A DNA stretch of 10,903 nt from Salinirussus sp. (GCA_028275005.1 JAQCNN010000223.1:1-10903); one strand, 5' to 3'; shown: positions 1 through 5,647, numbered from the stretch's first letter. Notes: generated by a model from the sequence alone, not told the origin. Made by a program: numbers and translations.

Positions 1-299
1 CGGTCGATGACGGCCGTCTCGACCGCCTCGTGGACGTCCTCGCCGTCGGGTAACGCGGCGTGCCCCGCCGTCTCGATCTCGGCGAGCGCCTCCAGGACCG
101 CCCCGGCGTCCTCGGCGTCGATGACCCCCTGTTCGGCGAGCATCACGACGTGGGCGCGGTCCACGGCGAGGTCGGCGGCGAAGATGCGGTCGTCGTCGGC
201 CAGCGAGGAGAGGAAGGCGCGGGCGGGCCCACCCGAGAAGCGGTCACGGCGGACGACGCCCTCGGCGTCGGCCCCGTCCTCTGTGCCTTCCTCGGTCAT
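1..299 (-). CDS. argH: argininosuccinate lyase, N-terminal part (cut by left window edge)
   Basis: The enzyme splits argininosuccinate into arginine and fumarate, the last step of arginine synthesis, in the cytoplasm. Only the first 99 codons lie in the window; the gene runs off the left edge. The ATG (299-297) follows the argG stop codon (303-301) with one base between them, so the two are surely one operon. Visible after an acidic, disordered-looking start is the segment RRDRFSGGPARAFLSSLADD, matching the N-terminal part of haloarchaeal lyases. Further on is DGEDVHEAVETAVIDR at the cut, which corresponds to the family's early substrate-binding stretch (the D-x-H-x-x-x-E pattern). The catalytic signature near residue 280 is outside the window. 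Identification rests on these motifs and on the neighbouring argG. Confidence 0.9.
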   Translation of the reverse strand, partial: MTEEGTEDGADAEGVVRRDRFSGGPARAFLSSLADDDRIFAADLAVDRAHVVMLAEQGVIDAEDAGAVLEALAEIETAGHAALPDGEDVHEAVETAVID

Positions 300-300
300 C

Positions 301-1515
301 TCACTCGTCCCCGTTCGCGCTCTCGGCGGCGCGGTTGGCCAGCCGGGACTGGAAGCCGTGGTACTTCGCAACGCCGGTGGCGTCCTCCTGGGTGATCCCG
401 CCGGTGACCGCCTCCTCGTCGAAGGAAGCTGCCGACTCCGAGTAGACCGCAAAGTCACTCTCACGGGCGACCGGCCGGCAGTGGCCCCCCTCCAGCTTCA
501 CCGTGACGGTGCCGGTGACGCGCTCGTTTGTCGTATCGATAAAGCCCTCCAACGCATCCACGAGCGGCGCGTCGACCAGCCCCTGGTACCCCTTCTGGGC
601 CCACTGCCCGTCGACCTGGGTCTTGAACTGGCGCTCCTCCTGGGTGAGCACGAGCTGTTCGAGCGCCTCGTGGGCCGTCAGGAGCACGGTCGCCGCGGGG
701 TGCTCGTAGTTCTCCCGCACCTTCAGCCCGAGCATCCGGTCCTCCATCATGTCGGTCCGGCCGACGCCGTGGGCGCCGGCCCGCTCGTTGAGCGCCTCGA
801 CCAACTCGACGGGCTCGATAGCCTGCCCGTCCAGCGCGACCGGCTCCCCGGCCGCGAACTCCACCTCGACCAGCTCGGCCGCCTTCCCCCCCGGATTCTG
901 TGTCCAGTCGTAGATGTCGTCCTCCGGGATGGTGGCGGGGTCCTCGAGCTCCGAGCCCTCGATCGACCGGCTCCAGAGGTTGGTGTCGATGCTGTAGCGC
1001 CCCTCGCTGCCGCCCTCGACGGGCAGGCCGCGCTCGGCGGCGTACTCCTGCTCCCACTCCCGGGTCAGGCCGAGTTCGCGGACGGGTGCGACCACGGTAA
1101 GCGGGGACTCGCGCCAGACGGCCTCGAACCGGAGCTGGTCGTTGCCCTTCCCGGTGCAGCCGTGGGCAACGGCGTCACACCCCTCCTCGCGGGCGACGCC
1201 GAGGATGGCCTCCGCGATGACCGGGCGGGCCAGTGCCGTGCCCAGAGGGTAGCCCTGGTAGGTGGCGTTTGCCTTTACCGAGCGCAGGCACAGCTCGGCG
1301 AACTCCTCCCGGGCGTCGACGACGTGGTGGTCGACGTCGAGCGCCGCGGCGGTCTCCTCGGCCTCGTCGAACTCCTTGCGGGGCTGGCCGACATCGACGG
1401 TGACCCCGATTACCTCGTCGTAGCCGTACTCCTCTTCGAGCAGCGGTACGCAGACTGTGGTGTCGAGCCCGCCCGAAAAGGCGAGTGCGACACGTGTGGT
1501 GGTGTCCTCTGGCAT
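301..1515 (-). CDS. argG: argininosuccinate synthase
   Basis: This cytoplasmic enzyme joins citrulline and aspartate at the cost of ATP (released as AMP and PPi) to give argininosuccinate, the substrate of the ArgH encoded next. The protein has 404 residues, the usual length of the family. Near the N-terminus is the PP-loop ATP-binding motif FSGGLDTTV (about residues 13-21). Further on are GYPLGTALARPVIAEAI and the HGCTGKGNDQLRFE stretch (about residues 120-133) of the nucleotide and citrulline/aspartate sites. The domain order is the normal one: an N-terminal nucleotide-binding domain followed by the synthetase domain. The ATG at 1515 is chosen because the PP-loop then begins at the expected distance. 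The tail is acidic, ending in SANGDE. The stop codon is one base from argH, indicating co-transcription. No good TATA box sits 27 bp upstream, so the promoter probably lies in the AT-rich patch near 1701-1750. Confidence 0.96.
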   Translation of the reverse strand: MPEDTTTRVALAFSGGLDTTVCVPLLEEEYGYDEVIGVTVDVGQPRKEFDEAEETAAALDVDHHVVDAREEFAELCLRSVKANATYQGYPLGTALARPVIAEAILGVAREEGCDAVAHGCTGKGNDQLRFEAVWRESPLTVVAPVRELGLTREWEQEYAAERGLPVEGGSEGRYSIDTNLWSRSIEGSELEDPATIPEDDIYDWTQNPGGKAAELVEVEFAAGEPVALDGQAIEPVELVEALNERAGAHGVGRTDMMEDRMLGLKVRENYEHPAATVLLTAHEALEQLVLTQEERQFKTQVDGQWAQKGYQGLVDAPLVDALEGFIDTTNERVTGTVTVKLEGGHCRPVARESDFAVYSESAASFDEEAVTGGITQEDATGVAKYHGFQSRLANRAAESANGDE

Positions 1516-1780
1516 GTGTTGTGTGTGGTGTGTGCGAAACTGGTGTCGGGTTCGAACGGGTGACCGCCCAGCACCCGACGGTGGGCGGCGGTCGGACGGG
1601 ACAGGACAGGAGGAGTGAGTGGACGGGCCTTACCGGCCCGGTCGTCGCACTCGGAGAGGAGCGGACCCGCTGGCGGACCGGGCGCGGCCGGAAACGCGGG
1701 TCAATATCATGTATCACATTTTTCTGGCGTATCTTCAAATATCTTCCGAGAAGGAGCCGACCTATGAGGCGGTGACAGGC
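1516..1780 (-). promoter_or_regulatory. argG upstream region with AT-rich promoter patch and long GC-rich leader
   Basis: This is a 265-bp stretch without a convincing gene, between the end of gene C and the argG ATG. Its only AT-rich part is about 1701-1750; read on the minus strand it contains AGATATTTGAAGAT and ATACATGATATTGA, either of which could hold the TATA box. A start of transcription about 27 bp downstream would leave a leader of roughly 170-200 nt, which is long for a haloarchaeon. The leader would be GC-rich and contain a small hairpin (1624-1640), ending in a CA-rich run just before the ATG. There is no Shine-Dalgarno-like sequence next to the ATG. The exact box and start site cannot be fixed from sequence alone. 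Confidence 0.5.
1624..1640. repeat. short hairpin in the argG leader
   Basis: CGGGCC, a 5-base loop, then GGCCCG form a perfect 6-bp stem. If argG is transcribed from the AT-rich patch, the hairpin lies in the mRNA leader about 110 nt before the start codon. A stem of this size is common by chance in DNA this rich in G and C, so a regulatory role is only a possibility. Confidence 0.25.
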
Positions 1781-2641
1781 TCAGCCCCGTCGCAGCGCAA
1801 CGAGTGTCGCCGCAAGCGCCACGAGGACAGCCACGGTGTCAAAGCCGGAACTCCCACCACCGGCAGTCTCCGCCCGTGTGGTGTCGCCGCTGTCGCCGTC
1901 GCCGCCACCGTCACTACCCCCTGTGGCCGTCCCCTCGGCTTCACCGCTCGCGACCAGTTCGAAGCCACTCAGGTCGGTCCCGGCTGTCCACACGAGCTCG
2001 CCGTCGGCCACACTGCCGGCCGGGGGCGTCACCGACTCGACGGTGTAGCCGCCCGGGAGGACCACCCGGAACTCGCGGTCCGGTTCGAAGCCGCTAGCGA
2101 ACGGCTCGGCGAGAGTGACGCCGGTCCCGTCGACTGCCGCTAGCCCCTCGACGCCGACGCGGAGTTCGGCGACGCCGGTCTCACCCCCCGTGCGCAGGTC
2201 GACGGAGGTGTTGTCGACGCTCATCTCGCGGCCGGTGACGGCCTCGGCCTCCCGGACAACCGCGGCGATGCGGCGCTCGAAGCGGTCGGCGAAGTCCGCC
2301 CGGGCCGTCCCGTTGGTCCTTAGTTCCTCGAAGGCGGCCGCGCGGCTGTCCGTGGAGAGGTCGAACGTGTAGGGAACGACCAGCTCCGCCGAGCCGTCCT
2401 CCGCGAGGCTGATACTGCTGGCTGTAACTGTCGTAAGATATCCGTGACCCTGGGGTCGCGAAATTCGTTACAGACGTACAGCCGGCAGTATGACGACGAA
2501 CACGGGGTCGGTCCCCCCGTCGTGGGACGCGACACGGTCGGGCGACGCTGCCATCGCGCCCGCCGGAACGACGAGTGCGCCTACGACGAGCAGTAGGACT
2601 ACTGTGTGCTGATACACCGAGGGTCTCGTTGTAGGAAACAT
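1781..2641 (-). pseudogene. gene C: secreted DUF7345-like protein with C-terminal sorting tail, interrupted by an 80-bp element
   Basis: Reading from ATG 2641, a signal peptide (MFPTTRPSVYQHTVVLLLVVG and onward to PAGAMAAS) leads into GGTDPVFVV. The same frame then hits TAA at 2470-2468 and resumes with SLAEDGSAELVVPYTFDL up to the stop at 1781. The part after the TAA aligns with the external domain of gene E: AAAFEELR with TAAFESLR, GREMSVDNTSVDLRT with DRGMSVGNFSVAVET, LPGGYTVESVTP with WPDGYGVTDITP. The interruption is the mobile element at 2412-2491. Removing 81 bp joins DPVFVV to SLAEDG without a gap and gives a 259-residue protein. Its C-terminus is a Gly/Ser/Asp-rich linker, then SGF, a hydrophobic helix and RRG, like haloarchaeal PGF-CTERM signals with Ser in place of Pro. 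ATG 2224 could start a 147-residue remnant without signal peptide. The reconstruction is visible in the sequence; loss of function is inferred. Confidence 0.8.
2412..2491. mobile_element. MITE-like palindromic element, copy A (inside gene C)
   Basis: The 80-bp element begins ATACTGCTGGCTGTA and ends TACAGCCGGCAGTAT, giving 15-bp terminal inverted repeats with one T-G pair. Its centre (2446-2457) is GACCCTGGGGTC, an almost perfect 12-bp palindrome on the same axis of symmetry. The 3-bp direct repeat TGA is found at 2410-2412 and again at 2491-2493, overlapping the terminal A and T, so the net insertion is 81 bp. It carries no gene. The flanking gene becomes continuous when these 81 bp are removed, the strongest evidence for insertion. 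TNA duplications are known from some IS5-family transposons (IS1031 group), but the helper transposase cannot be named from this window. Confidence 0.8.
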
Positions 2642-2670
2642 GAGGACGGTCTCTGGCTGTCTATCGCCTC

Positions 2671-2750
2671 ATACTGTCGGACGTAACTTTGTAAATAGAT
2701 CCGTCACCCCGGGGTGGCGAAATTCTTGAATGGCTTACGTCCGGCAGTAT
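2671..2750. mobile_element. MITE-like palindromic element, copy B (at the stop codon of gene D)
   Basis: This is an 80-bp element of the same design as copy A, and 59 of 80 positions agree without gaps. It begins ATACTGTCGGACGTAA and ends TTACGTCCGGCAGTAT (16-bp arms, one T-G pair). The centre CACCCCGGGGTG (2705-2716) is a perfect palindrome. The direct repeat TCA is found at 2669-2671 and 2750-2752. On the minus strand the right copy is the TGA stop codon of gene D, so insertion duplicated the stop codon and left D unchanged. Removing the element leaves 27 bp between the stop of D and the start of C, which suggests the two were an operon. Confidence 0.78.
2690..2697 (-). promoter_or_regulatory. 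possible TATA box for gene C inside element B
   Basis: On the minus strand the sequence CTATTTACAAAG resembles a haloarchaeal TATA box. A transcript starting about 27 bp downstream would begin near 2667 and have a leader of about 26 nt before ATG 2641. The match is modest, and the corresponding bases in copy A differ, so this is not a conserved part of the element. If it is active, the element has given C its own promoter. Confidence 0.25.
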
Positions 2751-3547
2751 CAGTACCCGGCCCGGTCGGTCCGGGTCTGTGTCTCGGTTTCGTCGCCGCG
2801 CTGGGTGTCGGCCCGGCTGTCCTCCGGTGTGCCGGTCCCGTCGCGCTCGGGCGTGTCGGTGCTGTTGCCCTCGGGCGTCTCGGCCCCGTCGGCGGTGTCG
2901 GTTCGGTTGCCGCGGTCACCGGGGCCCCTGTCGGCCGGGCCCGTGTCGACGCTCGGAGGTATCCCCGGGCTCGGACCCGCGATGGAGCGTGCGACCGCCG
3001 CCACCTCCGGCCCGGTGAGGTTGCCGGCGCTTTTCTTTAGCGTCTGGATGGCGCTCACGTTGACGCCGTTGGCCTCGAGCACGTCAGCGGGCAGGCCACT
3101 GGCGGTCTCGTTGGAGGCGTTGACGAGGCGCTGGGTCGACTGGGACCGTGCGGCCACCTCGCCGAGTTCGGCGCGGTACTCGCCCTCGCTGATGGAGCCG
3201 TTCGCGCGGGCCTCACCGAGGCGCTGCGTGCGCTCGTCAAGCTCCTCCACGCGCTGTTCGAGTTCGGCCAGTTTGCCGGCGACGACGGCGGCTCTCGACT
3301 CGTTCGTGGCCGCCTGGGCGACCTGGATGCCGAAGGCCCGCTCGTCGATCTCGCCCTCGAGTTCGGCCCCCTGGACGCCGACGACGCCCGAGAGACGCTC
3401 TCCGGGCGTCACGGAGCTGTTGGTGCTGTTCGAGCTGTTGTCCGTGACCTGTGTGGGCTGGCTGCCGGACGCGGCGATTCCGACGACCGGGACCGCCGCG
3501 ACGCAGGCGACCAGCAGTGCGACCGCGACTGCGGTGCTCCGTTGCAT
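2750..3547 (-). CDS. gene D: secreted haloarchaeal coiled-coil protein (DUF7096-like)
   Basis: This is a 265-residue exported protein of unknown function. Residues 1-26 are a clear signal peptide (MQRSTAVAVALLVACVAAVP followed by VVGIAAS). Residues 30-46 are rich in Asn, Ser and Thr. Residues about 85-140 are charged and heptad-like (KLAELEQRVEELDERTQRL), so probably a coiled coil. Residues 200-265 form a low-complexity tail of repeated Thr-Pro-Glu and Thr-Asp-type units ending in DRAGY. At least eight N-x-S/T sites suggest N-glycosylation outside the cell. There is no C-terminal membrane helix or sorting signal. The ATG at 3547 is chosen because the signal peptide starts there and a TATA box lies 27 bp upstream. 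It stands between the membrane regulator E and its paralogue C, and may work with them. The DUF7096 name is from memory of similar haloarchaeal proteins and is tentative. Its TGA coincides with the target duplication of element B. Confidence 0.8.
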   Translation of the reverse strand: MQRSTAVAVALLVACVAAVPVVGIAASGSQPTQVTDNSSNSTNSSVTPGERLSGVVGVQGAELEGEIDERAFGIQVAQAATNESRAAVVAGKLAELEQRVEELDERTQRLGEARANGSISEGEYRAELGEVAARSQSTQRLVNASNETASGLPADVLEANGVNVSAIQTLKKSAGNLTGPEVAAVARSIAGPSPGIPPSVDTGPADRGPGDRGNRTDTADGAETPEGNSTDTPERDGTGTPEDSRADTQRGDETETQTRTDRAGY

Positions 3548-3572
3548 CGTACTCCTACCTCGTCCCCCACGA

Positions 3573-3580
3573 TCATATAA
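3573..3580 (-). promoter_or_regulatory. TATA box of gene D
   Basis: TTATATGA on the minus strand is centred about 29 bp before ATG 3547. That spacing puts the transcription start at or within a few bases of the ATG, a leaderless mRNA. It is the clearest TATA box in the window. Confidence 0.6.
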
Positions 3581-3619
3581 CGGGTCGACGCTTGCCCAAT
3601 CTCGCCGCGGATTAACGCC

Positions 3620-3640
3620 GATCAAACCGGATTCAAACCG
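3620..3640. promoter_or_regulatory. tandem direct repeat upstream of the gene D promoter, possible operator
   Basis: GATCAAACCG (3620-3629) is followed directly by GATTCAAACCG (3630-3640), two near-identical half sites about one helical turn apart. They lie 40-65 bp upstream of the TATA box of D, in the 136-bp gap between D and E. This position fits an activator or repressor site. The winged-helix protein E encoded next door is an obvious but untested candidate to bind it. Confidence 0.35.
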
Positions 3641-3683
3641 TTCACGTCCGGTGATTTTCCCGCCACCCCTCCCTCGAAGGGCC

Positions 3684-4766
3684 TCACTCGCCGCCGTCGA
3701 TCTCCACGTCCGGGAGTGTGAGGACGTTCTCCCGGCCCAGCCGGAACGAGTCGAGTTTGCCGTCGTCGCGGAGGGTGCCGACGACCTGGCTGGTCTTTGC
3801 GGCGGTCCAGCCCAGCTCCTCGGCAACCGCCTGCTGTTTCATCCGGCCACCGTTCTCCTCCAGCAGCCGGAGCACCCGCTCCTCGTTACTGAGCAACGCC
3901 TCCGGCGGGGCTCCGGACGCCTCGTCGCCTGGACCGGCCCCGGACCCGCCGGTGTCGCTGCCGCCCGCGCCGTCGGCCGGCCCGTCCTCCCCGCGACGCG
4001 CCAGCAGGACGGCCCCGGCCACGACGGCGACGAGCAGGAGGGCCACAGTCGGGGGCAGCCAACCCAACCCACCGTCCGCTCCGTCACCGCCGCCCGGCGA
4101 CACCGTCTCCGCCGGCGTCGTGGTGACGCCCCGCTCGACGGTCACCCGGGGCTCGCCGGCCTCGAAGTCCGCGGGGCCACGCCAGACAACGGCACCGTCC
4201 GCACGCTCGGCCGAGTCGGGGGTGATGTCCGTGACCCCATAGCCGTCGGGCCAGGTGACCCGCAAGACAGTCCCGGAGTCGAGGATCAGCCCGTCGAGTG
4301 TGTCGCCGATGACCACCCGGTCGCCGTCGGTGGCGGCGAAGCCGTTCCACCTGAAGCGGTAGGTGACCACGCCGAAGGTTGTATCGGGCTGTGCCCGTGT
4401 CTCCACCGCGACGCTGAAGTTCCCGACCGACATCCCCCGGTCGGTCGCGCTCTCGGCACTCGCGGCCGTCGCCTCGATGCGTTCGCGGAACGTCGAGAGA
4501 TACTGTGACCGGTTGGCCTCGATATCCCGGCGCAGCGACTCGAAGGCCGCCGTGGCGTTCTCGTCGTCGAGTTCGACCCGGTAGGTGACCCGCCAGTCGG
4601 CGTCCCCGTCCGGCCCGACAGCCGCGGCGAGTGTCGTGGTGTCGGCGTCGATACCGGCCTGGCCGACGGGCCCGGGACCGTCCTGCACCGCGACGCCGGG
4701 CGGGACAGCCGAAACCGCCAGCACGACGGCGACGAACACGACGGCGGCCCGCCCGGTGGCACTCAT
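3684..4766 (-). CDS. gene E: membrane-spanning winged-helix regulator with external DUF7345-like domain
   Basis: This 360-residue protein looks like a one-component transmembrane regulator. Residues 1-28 are a signal peptide or anchor. Residues about 40-212 form the external domain shared with gene C (TAAFESLRRDIEANRS, DRGMSVGNFSVAVET, WPDGYGVTDITP). Residues 236-256 are a membrane helix followed by Arg-Arg. Residues 260-288 are a Gly/Asp/Ala linker. Residues 291-353 are a winged helix of the haloarchaeal DUF7343/MarR-like kind (SNEERVLRLLEENGGRMKQ, then EELGWTAAKTSQVVGTLRDD). The external domain probably senses something at the surface and the winged helix binds DNA; the ligand and targets are unknown. 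ATG 4766 is preferred over GTG 4787 because the signal peptide follows it and a TATA-like ATTTGA lies 27 bp upstream. It is divergent from the 59-residue gene at 4874. DUF names are recalled, not searched. Confidence 0.85.
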   Translation of the reverse strand: MSATGRAAVVFVAVVLAVSAVPPGVAVQDGPGPVGQAGIDADTTTLAAAVGPDGDADWRVTYRVELDDENATAAFESLRRDIEANRSQYLSTFRERIEATAASAESATDRGMSVGNFSVAVETRAQPDTTFGVVTYRFRWNGFAATDGDRVVIGDTLDGLILDSGTVLRVTWPDGYGVTDITPDSAERADGAVVWRGPADFEAGEPRVTVERGVTTTPAETVSPGGGDGADGGLGWLPPTVALLLVAVVAGAVLLARRGEDGPADGAGGSDTGGSGAGPGDEASGAPPEALLSNEERVLRLLEENGGRMKQQAVAEELGWTAAKTSQVVGTLRDDGKLDSFRLGRENVLTLPDVEIDGGE

Positions 4767-4790
4767 CCCCCGCCCCTTTGCCTGCACCGC

Positions 4791-4796
4791 TCAAAT
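4791..4796 (-). promoter_or_regulatory. TATA-like box of gene E
   Basis: ATTTGA on the minus strand is centred 27-28 bp before ATG 4766. This is the right spacing for a leaderless transcript starting at that ATG, and it supports the shorter start. GTG 4787 would lie only about 6 bp downstream of the box and so could not be on the same transcript. Confidence 0.4.
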
Positions 4797-4843
4797 GGCT
4801 TGTTGCCGTCGCCGGGTCGGGAGGGCCTACCCCGGGCCAGAAG

Positions 4844-4850
4844 GGCTATG
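4844..4850 (+). promoter_or_regulatory. weak TATA-like box of the 59-residue gene
   Basis: GCTATGC is centred 27 bp before ATG 4874, in a short AT-richer patch (AAGGGCTATG). The match is weak; its spacing is the main argument. The 107-bp region 4767-4873 therefore holds two divergent promoters, this one and that of gene E. Confidence 0.25.
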
Positions 4851-4873
4851 CCTCGCGCGGGAAACCGCCGCCC

Positions 4874-5053
4874 ATGGAGACCGACACCGACACCCTGCTG
4901 AGGGTTATCCTCGCACTCGTTGCGGTCTGGCTGGCTCTGGCGGTGATAGAGCGCTTCGTCGACGTCCTCGCGTCCGTTCTCGCCCCGGTTTCAAAGCTGC
5001 TCGTGATTGCTGTCCTCGCCCTGATTGTCCTCTCCCTGCTCGACCGGCTGTAG
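4874..5053 (+). CDS. 59-residue two-helix membrane protein (DUF7554-like)
   Basis: This small protein of unknown function begins METDTDTLLRVILALVAVW and ends LSLLDRL. Two hydrophobic stretches, about residues 9-24 and 40-56, are separated by an amphipathic segment with ER, D and K. It should therefore be an inner-membrane hairpin with both ends on the same side. The ATG at 4874 is chosen because the membrane segment follows directly; upstream codons in the frame give Arg/Pro-rich sequence typical of chance reading in GC-rich DNA. Codon third positions are mostly G or C, as in neighbouring genes. It resembles the short membrane proteins annotated in haloarchaea as DUF7554, a recollection rather than a search result. 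No function can be assigned. Confidence 0.75.
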   Translation: METDTDTLLRVILALVAVWLALAVIERFVDVLASVLAPVSKLLVIAVLALIVLSLLDRL

Positions 5054-5072
5054 CCGCCGCCCTCCCGACGCG

Positions 5073-5078
5073 CTTTTT
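5073..5078 (+). promoter_or_regulatory. TATA-like or T-run signal before the LigT-like gene
   Basis: CTTTTT is centred about 27 bp before GTG 5102 in the 48-bp gap after the 59-residue gene. The spacing fits a TATA-like element for a leaderless transcript from GTG 5102. The same T-run could also end transcription of the upstream gene, since archaeal terminators are often just a T-run; the two uses are not exclusive. Confidence 0.35.
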
Positions 5079-5101
5079 CCCCCCGGTCACCGAACCCCGG
5101 T

Positions 5102-5647
5102 GTGAACAGTGTCAACGTCCCGGTGCCGGGCCGGGTCTCCGGGCTGGCCGCCGAGGTCGCCGCCGACCTGACCGCCAGACAGGACGGGACCGACCTCGGC
5201 CCCTCCGGCCCTGGCCCGGGCGCCGGCGGGGTGCGCGTCCGCGACGACCGAACACTCGTCGCCAAACGCCTCCCCGACGGTGACGCCCACCGGGTCGAGG
5301 CCCGCGCCCGCGAGGCACTCGCCGGCACGTCCCCCTTCGAGGTCCGCGTCGACCGGGTCGACTGGTTTGCCGAGCCGACGGCCGGCCCCGGGCCGGTCGT
5401 CTACCTCGCCGTCGAGTCGCCGGGGCTCTGGGAGCTTCACGACCGGCTCTGCCAGGTCTTCGAGCCCGTGACCCGCCTCGAGGGCGCCGACTACACCCCC
5501 CACGTGACGGTCGCCCGCGGCGGCAGTCTCGACGCCGCAAAGCGGCTGCTCGGCCCCGTCGAGTCCCTCGAGTGGACGGTCACGGAACTCCAGTTCTGGG
5601 ACGCCACCCAGAAACTCGTCGCCGGCCGGGTCTCGCTGCCCGCCTGA
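5102..5647 (+). CDS. 2'-5' RNA ligase / 2H phosphoesterase family protein (LigT-like)
   Basis: This 181-residue member of the 2H phosphoesterase superfamily belongs to the group named after bacterial LigT/ThpR, which act on 2',3'-cyclic phosphate or 2'-5' RNA linkages. The start NSVNVPVPGRV and the second catalytic motif YTPHVTVARG (H134-V-T136) are clear. The place of the first H-x-T motif reads DDRTLVAKRL, with Arg50 where the family normally has His. The second half carries the usual ending with EFWDATQ-like sequence (TELQFWDATQ) and a final strand. The start is GTG 5102: the N-terminal strand begins there, and a T-rich box lies 27 bp upstream. It stands 48 bp after the 59-residue gene and 62 bp before the PPC gene. 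With one catalytic His missing it may bind RNA without turning it over, or catalyse weakly. Family assignment is firm, activity is not. Confidence 0.82.
   Translation: MNSVNVPVPGRVSGLAAEVAADLTARQDGTDLGPSGPGPGAGGVRVRDDRTLVAKRLPDGDAHRVEARAREALAGTSPFEVRVDRVDWFAEPTAGPGPVVYLAVESPGLWELHDRLCQVFEPVTRLEGADYTPHVTVARGGSLDAAKRLLGPVESLEWTVTELQFWDATQKLVAGRVSLPA

Noticed and set aside
1548..1560. GGGTTCGAACGGG, like the T-loop of a tRNA
   Set aside because: The bases on either side cannot form a 5-bp T-stem on either strand, and no anticodon arm or acceptor stem is found nearby.
7..1563. Open frame of 518 codons on the plus strand across argG
   Set aside because: It is antisense to argG, whose protein is fully recognisable. 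Long antisense frames without stops are normal in DNA with GC-rich third positions.
1175..1738. Minus-strand frame starting in the argG leader
   Set aside because: It runs out of frame into argG, with Arg/Pro/His-rich sequence typical of chance reading and no membrane or domain signal.
2468..2470. TAA in gene C as a sequencing error
   Set aside because: A single base error would not explain the 27 extra codons that lack a counterpart in the paralogue, or the matching element at 2671-2750.
2412..2491. Copy A as a simple transcription terminator or regulatory hairpin
   Set aside because: It lies inside a coding frame, has no T-run, and is bounded by a target duplication whose removal restores the protein.
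2730..4508. Open frame of 592 codons on the plus strand across genes D and E
   Set aside because: D and E on the other strand have signal peptides, membrane helices, a winged helix and homology to gene C. This frame has only low-complexity Ser/Arg/Pro sequence.
4500..4513. ATACTGTGACCGG, similar to the end of the palindromic elements
   Set aside because: It is ordinary coding sequence of gene E, with no inverted partner within 100 bp and no TNA duplication.
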